A stretch of DNA of 64,000 nt from Yeosuana marina (lineage in GTDB: Bacteria; Bacteroidota; Bacteroidia; Flavobacteriales; Flavobacteriaceae). A program made the translations under genes and the position numbers. Position 1 is the first letter of the stretch; each line of letters opens with the position of its first letter. The stretch lies in contig NZ_JAAKGI010000001.1 of the NCBI RefSeq assembly GCF_011762485.1, positions 573,962-637,961 of the forward strand. Direction: 5' to 3'. This document shows, one piece after another, positions 17,572-26,450 of the stretch. The notes beneath the pieces are model-generated. The model saw only the letters and a program-made list of their open reading frames with translations, was not told the DNA's origin and ran no database searches.

Positions 17572-18246
17572 GTGGGAAGTAAAAATAAACTGAAACGATT
17601 TAAAGAAAACGAAACGTTTAAGAATGTATTTCAACCAACAAGAGATGAATTAGTTAATCAAAACTATTCTTTAAAGGGTAATTGGAATGCTAATTTTTTT
17701 AAAAATAACAATCCATTGGTTCTGGAATTAGGCTGCGGAAAAGGTGAGTATTCGGTGGCTTTAGCACAAAAATATCCTAATAAAAATTTCATAGGTATCG
17801 ATATTAAAGGGGCTCGTTTTTGGCGAGGCGCTAAAACAGCCATTGAAGAAAATCTAGATAATGTAGCTTTTTTAAGAACCCAAATAGAACTTGTCGATTA
17901 TGCTTTTGCCAGCAATGAAGTAGACGAAATATGGATTACCTTTCCAGATCCGCAAATAAAATATAAGCGAACCAAACACCGTATGACGAACTCAACGTTT
18001 TTAAAAAAGTATAAATCTATTTTAAAACCAGAGGGTGTTGTTAATTTAAAAACTGATAGCGAGTTTATGCATGGGTATACTCTAGGGTTATTGCATGGTG
18101 AGGGACATGAAGTACTTTACTCCAATCATAATGTGTATAAACAAGAAGGGAGCCCGGAAGAAGTAACTAGTATTCAAACATTTTATGAGGCCCAATATCT
18201 AGAACAAAACAAAGCAATTACGTATATTAGGTTTAAAATTAAATAA
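17572..18246 (+). CDS. trmB: tRNA (guanine-46-N7)-methyltransferase
   Basis: Methylates G46 in the tRNA variable loop using S-adenosylmethionine. The 224-residue protein has the SAM motif LVLELGCGKGEYSVALA (about 49-65), then FIGIDIKGARFWRGAKTA, and the catalytic-site motif WITFPDPQIKYKRTKHRM near residue 123. It starts with GTG (MGSKNKLKRF), chosen because this N-terminus is the family norm. It leads a tight operon with the LysE-type transporter (2-bp gap) and the alkyltransferase-like gene (3-bp gap). Confidence 0.93.
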   Translation: MGSKNKLKRFKENETFKNVFQPTRDELVNQNYSLKGNWNANFFKNNNPLVLELGCGKGEYSVALAQKYPNKNFIGIDIKGARFWRGAKTAIEENLDNVAFLRTQIELVDYAFASNEVDEIWITFPDPQIKYKRTKHRMTNSTFLKKYKSILKPEGVVNLKTDSEFMHGYTLGLLHGEGHEVLYSNHNVYKQEGSPEEVTSIQTFYEAQYLEQNKAITYIRFKIK

Positions 18247-18248
18247 CA

Positions 18249-18878
18249 TTGAACATTACTTTTATCTTTTTTTTAGGACTTATTGTATCGTTAATTGGTA
18301 TTATACCTCCGGGGTTATTAAATATGACAGCTGCTAAAATAAGCTTAAAAGAAGGTCATGCTCGGGGTATTCTGTTTTCCATAGGTGTTTGTGTTATTGT
18401 TTTTGTGCAAACCTATTTAGCTTCAATTTTTGCTAGATATATGTCTAATCATGCAGAGGTTATTGATATTCTTCAACGAGTTGCATTTGTAATTTTTGTA
18501 TTAATTACTGTATATTATTTATTTATAGCTAAAAAACAAGTAAAACCTCAATTAGAACCTCATATAAGAAGCAAGCAAAGTCGGTTTTTCCAAGGACTAT
18601 TTTTATCGGCTATTAATGTGTTTCCTATTCCTTATCAAGCGTACATGACTATTACCTTAGCCTCTTTTGGATGGTTAGATTTTAGTCAAATTAATATTAT
18701 TTCTTATGTGGCTGGGGCTGGCATGGGGACGTTTGTTATGTTGTATGTGTATATGTTTTTTTTCCATAAAATAAAAGATAAACCCATTGCGTCTCAAAAA
18801 AGCATGAACTATCTTATTGGAAGTATTACGGGTATTATTTCAATCGTCACATTGATTAATATTATCAAAGAATTATAG
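18249..18878 (+). CDS. LysE family transporter
   Basis: A 209-residue inner-membrane protein with about six helices. The N-terminal GLIVSLIGIIPPGLLNMTAAKISLKEG is the conserved P-rich first-helix region of LysE/RhtB-type exporters, which push out amino acids or related small molecules. The last helix is IGSITGIISIVTLINII. The start codon is TTG (MNITFIFF), two bases after the trmB stop. The substrate is not predictable. Confidence 0.82.
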   Translation: MNITFIFFLGLIVSLIGIIPPGLLNMTAAKISLKEGHARGILFSIGVCVIVFVQTYLASIFARYMSNHAEVIDILQRVAFVIFVLITVYYLFIAKKQVKPQLEPHIRSKQSRFFQGLFLSAINVFPIPYQAYMTITLASFGWLDFSQINIISYVAGAGMGTFVMLYVYMFFFHKIKDKPIASQKSMNYLIGSITGIISIVTLINIIKEL

Positions 18879-18881
18879 TGT

Positions 18882-19211
18882 ATGTCATCAGAAACTTCTA
18901 GTTTTTTTGATAGAGTTTATGAGGTTGCAAAATTAATACCCTATGGAAGGGTGACCTCTTATGGCGCCATTGCTACATATCTTGGAGCTGCGAAAAGTGC
19001 TCGTATGGTTGGTTATGCTATGAATGGTTCTACAGGAAAAAAAGTACCTGCTCACAGAGTAGTAAACCGCAAAGGATTATTAACAGGAAAACATCACTTT
19101 GATGGAACGAATCTTATGCAACAGCTGTTGGAAAGTGAAGGAATTAAGGTGGTAGATAATCAAATTCAAGATTTTGAACGTGTGTTTTGGGATCCTTTAA
19201 AAGAATTATAG
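18882..19211 (+). CDS. Alkyltransferase-like protein (MGMT family, no active-site Cys)
   Basis: A 109-residue protein of the O6-alkylguanine DNA alkyltransferase fold. The DNA-binding Arg finger is Arg41 (AKSARMVGYAM). The reactive cysteine of the PCHR motif is replaced: residues 56-60 read PAHRV, with Ala57. Alkyltransferase-like proteins bind and flip alkylated guanines without repairing them and pass the lesion to nucleotide excision repair. The protein cannot therefore be a working MGMT. Last gene of the trmB operon. Its stop is 5 bp from the convergent gene, with no hairpin seen between. Confidence 0.88.
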   Translation: MSSETSSFFDRVYEVAKLIPYGRVTSYGAIATYLGAAKSARMVGYAMNGSTGKKVPAHRVVNRKGLLTGKHHFDGTNLMQQLLESEGIKVVDNQIQDFERVFWDPLKEL

Positions 19212-19216
19212 ATTTT

Positions 19217-20068
19217 TTAATCTAAGAAAATACCGGCACCCAATGTAACTGTTGAAAAGTTCTGGTTTCCAATTCTAAGGTGTTGATATCCAAAAATTAG
19301 TTTGTATGTATTAAGATGATAATTGATGAGTCCATTTAATTTATTAACGGTATCATCATTTATAAAGGTTTGATTAAAATTTGCTTCAAGACTAATTGGT
19401 TTAGCAAAAAACAATTCAGCACCTAAACCGTAGGCAAACCCAAACCTATTTACAGACCCATCAATGTATGAAGTTCCTAATCCCCACCAAGCATCAAATT
19501 TTTCTGTTCGAACACGGTGGTATTTTGCAAGAGCTGTATAAATAGCCAAATTATCATTTCCAAAGTTGGGATTGTTTTCCCATAATTGAAGATAATCTAA
19601 TTCCAATGCTACTCTTTTTAAAAATCGCATATCTAAATTTAGTTGAGATCCTTTCAATCGGCTGTTTTCAGAAATATATCTAGCGGATAATGACGTCCTA
19701 AAAATAGGCGTGTCCTCGTTCCATTCATAGGTGTAGTTTCCTGTATTTAATTTATAGTAAGGATATTTGCTTAAATAGGCATTACTTGCTTGATGACCTT
19801 GCTCAAAGGGCGATTCAATAGCAATGCCATAAACGGTATAAGCAAATGCTTGTACAAATACCTCCACAAACAAACCGCCAAAAACCTCAGTAAAAAAACT
19901 ACCTTCAGAATCGTTGTTATTTTCACCTTCACTATAGGATGTTTTAGAATTTTTTGTAGAAGTTTCATTTTTCTTTAAACTTTCTTCTGCTTTTCCAATT
20001 TTACTTTGTGCATGACTAGAAAATCCAATTAGTAGTATAAAACCAAAATAAAGAATAGAGTTTTTCAT
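19217..20068 (-). CDS. Hypothetical secreted outer-membrane-type protein
   Basis: A 283-residue protein with a signal peptide (MKNSILYFGFILLIGFSSHAQ, cleaved after SHAQ). A Ser/Asn/Glu-rich stretch of about 35 residues is followed by a short hydrophobic segment, FFTEVFGGLFVEVFVQAFAYTVYG, and then alternating aromatic/polar strands ending in GAGIFLD. The tail looks like an outer-membrane beta-barrel of about eight strands. I do not recognise a named family. A promoter box lies 5 bases before the ATG. Confidence 0.7.
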   Translation of the reverse strand: MKNSILYFGFILLIGFSSHAQSKIGKAEESLKKNETSTKNSKTSYSEGENNNDSEGSFFTEVFGGLFVEVFVQAFAYTVYGIAIESPFEQGHQASNAYLSKYPYYKLNTGNYTYEWNEDTPIFRTSLSARYISENSRLKGSQLNLDMRFLKRVALELDYLQLWENNPNFGNDNLAIYTALAKYHRVRTEKFDAWWGLGTSYIDGSVNRFGFAYGLGAELFFAKPISLEANFNQTFINDDTVNKLNGLINYHLNTYKLIFGYQHLRIGNQNFSTVTLGAGIFLD

Positions 20069-20072
20069 AAGT

Positions 20073-20080
20073 CAAAAGTA
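20073..20080 (-). promoter_or_regulatory. -7 box of the outer-membrane-type protein gene
   Basis: The minus strand reads TACTTTTG, a perfect TAnnTTTG, ending 4 bases before the ATG at 20068. Near-leaderless transcript predicted. Confidence 0.5.
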
Positions 20081-20195
20081 TGTTATTTATAGAGAAATTA
20101 TAGCACACTAATCATACCAAATATATATCTAAAAAAATGTATATAGTTTAACAATCATTTCAATACATCTACTTTAAAATATAAACTTTTCAGCG

Positions 20196-20203
20196 TATAT
20201 TTG
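20196..20203 (+). promoter_or_regulatory. -7 box of mrp-nifU
   Basis: TATATTTG matches TAnnTTTG, giving a leader of roughly 77 bases that contains the palindrome at 20212-20248. No Crp/Fnr-like site is found 33 bp upstream. Confidence 0.55.
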
Positions 20204-20211
20204 TACTTTAG

Positions 20212-20248
20212 AATAAATCTAAATTATTAATTAATAATTAGATTTATT
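20212..20248 (+). promoter_or_regulatory. Long AT-only-core palindrome in the mrp leader
   Basis: The two arms read AATAAATCTAA and TTAGATTTATT around an inner ATTATTAATTAATAAT that is itself palindromic. The whole 37-bp element is self-complementary apart from one bulged A. It lies in the 5' untranslated region, 36 bases before the ATG. It could be an RNA hairpin or a protein-binding site, and it is not followed by a terminator-type T run. Confidence 0.5.
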
Positions 20249-20284
20249 GAAATGATTTGAAACTCAAATTAAATAAACACACAC

Positions 20285-21421
20285 ATGAAATTAAGTAAAC
20301 AAGATATACTTAAAGCGCTTGAAACTATAACGGCTCCAGGAGACGGAGGAAATATGGTTGAAACAGGAGCGGTTAAAAATGTAATGACGTTTGGCGATGA
20401 AGTTATTGTAGATATTACGATTACTAATCCTAGTTTACAAGCTAAAAAAAGGACAGAAGTTGATATCATGAAAGTTATTCATGATAAGGTTTATGAAAAA
20501 GCTAAAATTACAGTGAATGTAAAAGTTGAGGCTTCAGAAAAACCAAAAGTTAATGTAATTAAAGGAAATGCCATTCCTGGTATTCAAAATATTATTGCAG
20601 TAGCTTCAGGTAAAGGAGGCGTAGGGAAATCTACCGTTACGGCAAATTTAGCGGTGTCTTTACAAAAAATGGGCTTTAAAGTAGGTGTTTTAGATGCGGA
20701 TATTTATGGACCTTCTATTCCTATTATGTTTGATGTTGAAAAGGAACGTCCTTTGGCTGTAGATATTGATGGCAAGTCTAAAATGAAACCTGTAGAAAAC
20801 TATGGCATTAAAATTTTATCGATTGGCTTTTTTACGCAACCAGATCAAGCTGTTGTATGGAGAGGTCCTATGGCAGCAAAAGCCTTAAATCAAATGATTT
20901 TTGATGCGCATTGGGGAGAGATAGACTTTTTATTAATCGATTTACCTCCAGGAACAGGAGATATTCATTTAAGTATTATGCAATCACTTCCTATTACAGG
21001 AGCCGTTATTGTTAGTACACCTCAAGTTGTGGCATTAGCCGATGCAAAAAAAGGAGTTGCAATGTTTCAACAAGAAAGCATCAATGTACCTGTACTAGGT
21101 ATTATAGAAAACATGGCCTACTTTACACCAGAAGAGCTTCCAGATAACAAATATTATATTTTTGGAAAGGACGGAGCAAAGCATTTAGCCGAAGATTTAG
21201 GTGTTAAGTTTTTAGGAGCCTTACCATTAGTGCAAAGCATTCGTGAGGCAGGAGATGTGGGAAGTCCAGCAGCATTACAGATAGATACACCTTTAGCTGA
21301 AGCGTTAAAGGAGATGACCCAGAATGTTGTGCAGGAAGTTGTAAATAGAAATGAAGATTTGCCACCTACTGAAGCAATAAAAATTACGACTATGGCCGGA
21401 TGTGCCGCCGTTAAAAAATAA
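20285..21421 (+). CDS. mrp: Mrp/NBP35 family iron-sulfur carrier ATPase
   Basis: A 378-residue cytoplasmic protein. An N-terminal MIP18/DUF59 domain (about 1-85) is fused to a P-loop ATPase with the deviant Walker A SGKGGVGKST (108-117) and the DADIYGPSIP switch. Family members carry and deliver [4Fe-4S] clusters. The CxxC that bridges clusters in many homologues is missing where expected (ENMAYFTPEELPDNKYYIF), which I recall as usual for Bacteroidota. It is followed after 3 bp by a NifU-type gene, supporting an Fe-S role that suits the many Fe-S enzymes downstream. Confidence 0.92.
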   Translation: MKLSKQDILKALETITAPGDGGNMVETGAVKNVMTFGDEVIVDITITNPSLQAKKRTEVDIMKVIHDKVYEKAKITVNVKVEASEKPKVNVIKGNAIPGIQNIIAVASGKGGVGKSTVTANLAVSLQKMGFKVGVLDADIYGPSIPIMFDVEKERPLAVDIDGKSKMKPVENYGIKILSIGFFTQPDQAVVWRGPMAAKALNQMIFDAHWGEIDFLLIDLPPGTGDIHLSIMQSLPITGAVIVSTPQVVALADAKKGVAMFQQESINVPVLGIIENMAYFTPEELPDNKYYIFGKDGAKHLAEDLGVKFLGALPLVQSIREAGDVGSPAALQIDTPLAEALKEMTQNVVQEVVNRNEDLPPTEAIKITTMAGCAAVKK

Positions 21422-21424
21422 CTT

Positions 21425-21664
21425 ATGACCTCAGAAGAATTAAGGTTGAATGTTGAAAAAGCGTTAGAAGAAATTCGTCCGTTTTTACAAAGTGATGGTG
21501 GGGATATTTCGTTACTATCTATTGAAGATGATAAACATGTTAAAGTTCAACTGTCAGGAGCTTGTGTTGGATGTACTGTGAATCAAATGACCTTAAAATC
21601 GGGTGTAGAAATGACCATAAAAAAGTATGCACCTCAAATAGAAACTGTGGTTAATGTTATTTAA
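21425..21664 (+). CDS. NifU-like (NFU) iron-sulfur scaffold protein
   Basis: A 79-residue protein equal to a single NifU C-terminal domain. The cluster-binding CxxC is Cys47-Val-Gly-Cys50 (SGACVGCTVNQMTL), preceded by the IRPFLQSDGGDI helix typical of the family. Such proteins hold and hand over [4Fe-4S] clusters. Second gene of the mrp operon, ended by a strong terminator. Confidence 0.93.
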   Translation: MTSEELRLNVEKALEEIRPFLQSDGGDISLLSIEDDKHVKVQLSGACVGCTVNQMTLKSGVEMTIKKYAPQIETVVNVI

Positions 21665-21685
21665 GTTATAAAATTAATTTAAATA

Positions 21686-21722
21686 AAAAGGGCTATTAAA
21701 CTTAAAGTTTAATAGCCCTTTT
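21686..21722. terminator. Bidirectional terminator after nifU-like gene
   Basis: A near-perfect 18-bp palindrome (AAAAGGGCTATTAAACTT and its complement) with a minimal loop and a T run. It serves mrp-nifU on the plus strand and probably the HEPN gene on the minus strand. Confidence 0.9.
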
Positions 21723-21741
21723 AGCAATAGTTTAGTTAAGT

Positions 21742-22116
21742 TTAAATTATTTTTTCTTTTCTTAAAAAGGTATCTAAATTATCAGCAGCATCAAAACAGT
21801 TGCTAACTTTTTCGACTTCATTACAATAACGAGAATTTAAATTGTGTCCTTTACATTCAAAACTTGTTAAATCAACTTTTTCAAAATTTGAATTAATGGT
21901 AACACATTGTTTGTAAAGACTCTCAATGGTATTGCAATCTTCAATATCAACACCATTTTTTAATAGATATCCCTTTAAATAAGACTCAATAGCATGTTGC
22001 GAATTTTTGCAAATTAAATAGGAAACGATATCTTCTTCGGGTCTAAATAATTCTTCTTTAGCTTCATTGAGTTTCTCTTGGGCAGTTTCAAAATGTTCTT
22101 TGGCTTTTGTTCCCAT
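21742..22116 (-). CDS. HEPN-like small helical protein
   Basis: A 124-residue, wholly helical protein. The N-terminal AKEHFETAQEKLNEAKEEL and NSQHAIESYLKGYLLKNG segments fit the HEPN fold. The RxxxxH ribonuclease motif typical of toxic HEPN proteins is not obvious, and no MNT-type nucleotidyltransferase partner is adjacent. A toxin-antitoxin role is therefore not supported. It contains five cysteines, high for its size. It stands alone between the nifU-like gene and nifJ. Confidence 0.55.
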   Translation of the reverse strand: MGTKAKEHFETAQEKLNEAKEELFRPEEDIVSYLICKNSQHAIESYLKGYLLKNGVDIEDCNTIESLYKQCVTINSNFEKVDLTSFECKGHNLNSRYCNEVEKVSNCFDAADNLDTFLRKEKII

Positions 22117-22235
22117 AATGAATGGCTTTTTAAGTTTATAATTATCAAAAGTTTTATTCTAAATACCAGTATTTCATGGCATTTAGAATAAACTTTTAAG
22201 ATATTCAAGTTAGGTTAACTCCTAGGTTTACAGAA

Positions 22236-25200
22236 TTACATATCTCTGTAAAGCTCTAAGCGTTCCCATTTAGAATCTACAGCTTCTTGAGCTTCAGCAA
22301 GTAATGATTTACCTAATTCAGCATCATCTTTAACAACTCTGGTAAAACGTGTTTCGTTATACATAAAGTCGCTTAAAGGAATTGTTGGTTTTTTAGAGTC
22401 TAATCTAAATTTTTTCCCTTTTGGTTGTTGAGGGTCAAATCTAAATAAAGGCCAATAACCAGATTCAACTGCTTTTTCTTGTTGTTCAGCACCATGTTTT
22501 AAATCATAACCATGCTCACCACAATGAGAATAAGCAATGATAACTGATGGCCCAGGATATGCTGCTGCTTCTTCTATAGCTTTAAGTGTTTGTAAATCTT
22601 TGGCACCAATGGCTATTTGAGCTACATATACATTTTGATATGATATAGCTTGCAGTCCTAAACTTTTTTTACCAGTTCGTTTTCCTGATACAGAGAACTT
22701 AGCACTTGCGCCTAGAGGTGTTGCTTTAGAAGTTTGTCCACCAGTATTTGAATATACTTCGGTATCCATGATCAAAATATTGATATCCTCGCCAGAAGCT
22801 AATACGTGATCTACACCACCATAACCTATGTCGTATGCCCAACCGTCTCCACCAAGAATCCAAACAGCTTTCTTACGTAAGTACTCGGTTAACTGGCTTA
22901 GTTTAATGGCGTCATCGTTGTTGTCAAGAATTTTTAAAGTTTTCTTAAGCTCTTCAATGTCTGCTATTTTTTTGCTTTTTTCTGTTTCTGTAACTTCTGG
23001 GTTACTTAAAATAGATTCTACGATTTCACTACCTACTAAAAATTCTAAAGATTTTAATAAATCAACAGCTATTTCTTGTTTTTTGGTTAATGCTAATCGC
23101 ATACCTAATCCAAATTCGGCATTGTCTTCAAATAAAGAGTTTGCCCAGGCAGGTCCTCTACCAAACTCATTAGTTTTGTAAGGTGTAGTTGGAAGATTTC
23201 CACCATATATAGAAGAACATCCTGTAGCATTTGCTATTAAAATACTATCTCCATATAATTGAGTAAGTAATTTAATATAAGGAGTTTCTCCACAACCAGA
23301 ACAAGCACCAGAGAACTCAAATAAAGGTTCTAAGAATTGTGATCCTTTTACGTTTGTAATTTGTAATTCATTACGATCGTAATAAGGAAGACTTGTAAAG
23401 TAGTCCCAATTAGCAATCTCTTTATCTTTTACATCCAGTTTTTTGGTCATGTTGATTGATTTAAAATCATCAATCTCTTTACTTACAGCAGGACAAACTG
23501 CCACACAAAGGTCGCAACCTGTACAGTCTTCTGGAGACACTTGTAAAACATAAGATTCCGTTTCAGCATTAAAAGGTCTTCCTTTAGCGGGAACTGCTTT
23601 TAACGATGATGGCATATCAGCTAATAGATCATTTGAAACTACTTTTGATCGGATTGCTGCATGAGGACAAATAGCCACACATTTATTACATTGTGTACAT
23701 AAGTTTTCATCATCCCAAACAGGTATAAAATCAGCAATTCCTCGTTTTTCATATTGTGTAGTTCCAGTAGGGAATGTACCATCTACAGGGAACGCACTTA
23801 CTGGTAATTCATCACCAGCTCCAGCTAATATTTTTTCTAATACTTCTGTTACAAATCCATCAGGAGCATCAGTCATAGCGGATAATAAATGTTTCTCGCT
23901 TGTTGATACTTTAGGATAGTCTACTTTTTGTAAATTTTCAAGGGCTTTATCAACCGCGTTGAAATTCATTTTCACAACTTTTTCTCCTTTATGAGAATAT
24001 GATTTTACAATAGCATCTTTAATTTTTTGTATAGCTTCTTCTTTTGGTAAGATACCAGAAATAGCAAAGAAACAAGTTTGTAAAACCGTATTAGCACGTT
24101 TTCCAAGATTAGCATCATGAGCCACTTTACTAGCATCAACTACATAGAATTCTGCTTCTTTTTCAATGATTTCTCTTTGAAGTTTTTGTGGTAATTCATT
24201 CCAGATTTCATCTTTTGAATATGGTGAATTTAATAAGAAAGTACCACCTTGTTTCAAGTCAACTAACATATTGTATTTTTCAATAAAGTTAAATTGATGA
24301 CTTGCAATAAAATCAGCTTTATCAATTAAATAAGTAGAGTGAATTGGATTTGGACCAAAGCGCAAGTGAGAAATAGTTTGTGCACCTGCTTTTTTAGAGT
24401 CGTACACAAAATAACCTTGTACATAATTATCAGTTGTATCACCAATAATTTTAATTGAGTTTTTGTTTGCTCCAACCGTACCATCAGAACCTAAACCATA
24501 AAACATACAGTTTATTGTAGAACGTTTTACTGTAAAGGTATTATCAATTTCTAAATTGGTATGGGTAACATCATCATAAATACCAACGGTAAAATGATTT
24601 TTAGGTTTGGATTTTAATAATTCATCATAAACACCTTTAACCATTCTAGGATTAAACTCTTTTGATGATAATCCGTAACGGCCACCAACAACTGTTGGCA
24701 TATCTCTATCACTTTCAGAAAGTGCAGAAATTATATCTAAATAAAGAGGTTCACCTATACTTCCTGGTTCTTTTGTTCTGTCTAAAACAGCTATTTTTTT
24801 AACTGATTTAGGAAGTTGTTTTACAAAGTCTTCGATAGAGAAAGGTCTATACAATCTAACTAAAAGAGCACCAACTTTCTCGCCATTTTCAACCATTTCA
24901 GCAACAGTTTCCTTAACTGCACCTTCACCAGATCCCATAATGATTATAACACGCTCTGCTTCTGGATGACCTATATAATCAAACAAATTATAACGTCTGC
25001 CAGTATGTTTATAAAACTCATCCATTGTATTTTGAACAATTTCTGGAACTCTTTGATAATATGGGTTCGCTGCTTCACGAGCTTGGAAAAATACATCCGG
25101 ATTTTGAGATGTTCCTCTAACAACAGGATGATCTGGATCTAGAGAGCGTTTTTTGTGCTCCATAATATTATCTTCGGGCATCATAGCCTTAATAATACTA

Positions 25201-25769
25201 TCTGGAATGCTATCTATTTTAGAAATTTCGTGAGACGTTCTAAATCCATCAAAAATATTTAAAAATGGGACTCTAGATTTTAAGGTTGCTACTTGAGAAA
25301 TAAGAGCAAAATCTTGAGCTTCTTGCACAGAACTACCAAATAACATAGCAAATCCAGTTTGTCTGGCTGCCATAACATCTGAATGATCACCAAAAATAGA
25401 CAACGCATGTGTAGCAATTGTTCTTGCTGCAACATGAATAACGCTTGGAAGTAATTCTCCAGCTATTTTGTACATATTAGGTATCATAAGAAGTAATCCT
25501 TGTGAAGCCGTAAAGGTGGTCGTTAACGCACCAGCTTGAAGCGAACCGTGAACTGCTCCTGCGGCACCACCTTCACTTTGCATTTCAACAATTCTAGGAA
25601 TGTTATTCCAAATATTTTTTTGTCCTTTTGAACTATAAACATCCACATGCTCACCCATAGGAGAAGCTGGTGTTATAGGATAAATAGCACAAACTTCATT
25701 AGTCTTGTGTGCTACTCTGGCCACCGCTTCATTAGCGTCACAAATGAGTTTTTCAAATCCTTTTTCCAT
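22236..25769 (-). CDS. nifJ: Pyruvate:ferredoxin (flavodoxin) oxidoreductase
   Basis: Converts pyruvate and CoA to acetyl-CoA and CO2 while reducing ferredoxin. The 1177-residue single chain has the full order of domains: N-terminal pyruvate/TPP domain (CAIYPITPASPMGEH near 27-41), gamma-type domain (from about 400), a 2[4Fe-4S] insert (CTQCNKCVAICPHA and CTGCDLCVAVCPA, about 690-755) and a C-terminal TPP domain (SGACSGCGETPY, GDGWAYDIGYGGVDH). It is monocistronic, with a terminator separating it from the upstream ferredoxin gene. Two Crp/Fnr-like palindromes lie upstream. Confidence 0.97.
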   Translation of the reverse strand: MEKGFEKLICDANEAVARVAHKTNEVCAIYPITPASPMGEHVDVYSSKGQKNIWNNIPRIVEMQSEGGAAGAVHGSLQAGALTTTFTASQGLLLMIPNMYKIAGELLPSVIHVAARTIATHALSIFGDHSDVMAARQTGFAMLFGSSVQEAQDFALISQVATLKSRVPFLNIFDGFRTSHEISKIDSIPDSIIKAMMPEDNIMEHKKRSLDPDHPVVRGTSQNPDVFFQAREAANPYYQRVPEIVQNTMDEFYKHTGRRYNLFDYIGHPEAERVIIIMGSGEGAVKETVAEMVENGEKVGALLVRLYRPFSIEDFVKQLPKSVKKIAVLDRTKEPGSIGEPLYLDIISALSESDRDMPTVVGGRYGLSSKEFNPRMVKGVYDELLKSKPKNHFTVGIYDDVTHTNLEIDNTFTVKRSTINCMFYGLGSDGTVGANKNSIKIIGDTTDNYVQGYFVYDSKKAGAQTISHLRFGPNPIHSTYLIDKADFIASHQFNFIEKYNMLVDLKQGGTFLLNSPYSKDEIWNELPQKLQREIIEKEAEFYVVDASKVAHDANLGKRANTVLQTCFFAISGILPKEEAIQKIKDAIVKSYSHKGEKVVKMNFNAVDKALENLQKVDYPKVSTSEKHLLSAMTDAPDGFVTEVLEKILAGAGDELPVSAFPVDGTFPTGTTQYEKRGIADFIPVWDDENLCTQCNKCVAICPHAAIRSKVVSNDLLADMPSSLKAVPAKGRPFNAETESYVLQVSPEDCTGCDLCVAVCPAVSKEIDDFKSINMTKKLDVKDKEIANWDYFTSLPYYDRNELQITNVKGSQFLEPLFEFSGACSGCGETPYIKLLTQLYGDSILIANATGCSSIYGGNLPTTPYKTNEFGRGPAWANSLFEDNAEFGLGMRLALTKKQEIAVDLLKSLEFLVGSEIVESILSNPEVTETEKSKKIADIEELKKTLKILDNNDDAIKLSQLTEYLRKKAVWILGGDGWAYDIGYGGVDHVLASGEDINILIMDTEVYSNTGGQTSKATPLGASAKFSVSGKRTGKKSLGLQAISYQNVYVAQIAIGAKDLQTLKAIEEAAAYPGPSVIIAYSHCGEHGYDLKHGAEQQEKAVESGYWPLFRFDPQQPKGKKFRLDSKKPTIPLSDFMYNETRFTRVVKDDAELGKSLLAEAQEAVDSKWERLELYRDM

Positions 25770-25810
25770 GATTTTATATTTAATTAATTTTTCAGAATTT
25801 TAATATGGGG

Positions 25811-25898
25811 TGAAATTATAAACATTGCATAACTAATTCTATGACTTATGTCAGTTCAGAAAAAAAACGCGTTGTTTTTATTTTATGATATATATCAT
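25811..25898 (-). promoter_or_regulatory. nifJ promoter region with two Crp/Fnr-like palindromes
   Basis: Proximal site ATGACTTATGTCAG (25841-25854) is centred 33 bp from a degenerate -7 box, TAATTTCA on the minus strand (25811-25818). A perfect 14-bp palindrome ATGATATATATCAT (25885-25898) lies 44 bp further upstream. The -7 box matches only 4 of 6 fixed positions, which suits an activator-dependent promoter. Confidence 0.6.
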
Positions 25899-25928
25899 AT
25901 TTAGAAGATGTTACTCATTGGATCACAT

Positions 25929-25968
25929 AAAAAAAGGTATAAACATCTTTTTGTTTATACCTTTTTTT
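25929..25968 (-). terminator. Terminator of the 2[4Fe-4S] ferredoxin gene
   Basis: A 16-bp stem AAAAAAAGGTATAAAC and its complement around a short loop, flanked by A and T runs. It lies about 100 bp after the ferredoxin stop, separating its transcript from nifJ. Confidence 0.85.
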
Positions 25969-26068
25969 GTCATACTAAAATCTAAAGAAAATAGTATGCT
26001 TGTGTGAACATTAATTTTTTAAAACATAATATTTTGAATAAAAATAACCGTTTTAAATAATGGTGAGA

Positions 26069-26419
26069 TTATTCACCGTGTAACCAAGCTTTCTTAGTTA
26101 AAAGTTCGTCTTCAGACTCTACATGATTTTCATCAGGGATACAACAGTCTACTGGACAAACTGAGGCACATTGTGGTTCATCATGGAATCCTTTACATTC
26201 AGTACATTTGTCTGAAACAATAAAGTAAAATTCGTCTGAAATTGGATCGTTTTCTGCATCTGCATCAACCTCTCTTCCATCTGGAGTTGTTACGGAGCCG
26301 CTTAAAGCAGTTTCGTCAGAGTAAGCCCAGTTTTGATCTGGTTCATAAATAGCATTGTTAGGACATTCAGAAACACATGCATCGCAATTTATACATTCAT
26401 CAGTTATAATTATAGCCAT
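26069..26419 (-). CDS. 2[4Fe-4S] ferredoxin, extended
   Basis: A 116-residue low-potential electron carrier. Cluster 1 ligands are in CINCDACVSECP (about 10-21) and cluster 2 in CTECKGFHDEPQCASVCP (about 75-92). The second motif has an 8-residue insert, as in Alvin-type (Allochromatium) ferredoxins, and an acidic loop of about 45 residues separates the motifs. It lies between nifJ and korAB and is transcribed divergently from korA, so it is the likely electron acceptor of both oxidoreductases. It shares one palindromic site with korA. Confidence 0.93.
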   Translation of the reverse strand: MAIIITDECINCDACVSECPNNAIYEPDQNWAYSDETALSGSVTTPDGREVDADAENDPISDEFYFIVSDKCTECKGFHDEPQCASVCPVDCCIPDENHVESEDELLTKKAWLHGE

Positions 26420-26450
26420 AATTTAAAGTGTTTTTTATTATAATATAGTG

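Larger units (their letters stand above)
25770..26068. other. 299-bp intergenic region between nifJ and the ferredoxin gene
   Basis: It holds the nifJ promoter sites and the ferredoxin gene terminator (both listed separately). I see no coding frame or RNA gene. Confidence 0.6.

Noticed and set aside
21742..22116. HEPN toxin of a toxin-antitoxin pair
   Set aside because: No clear RxxxxH motif and no adjacent antitoxin gene.
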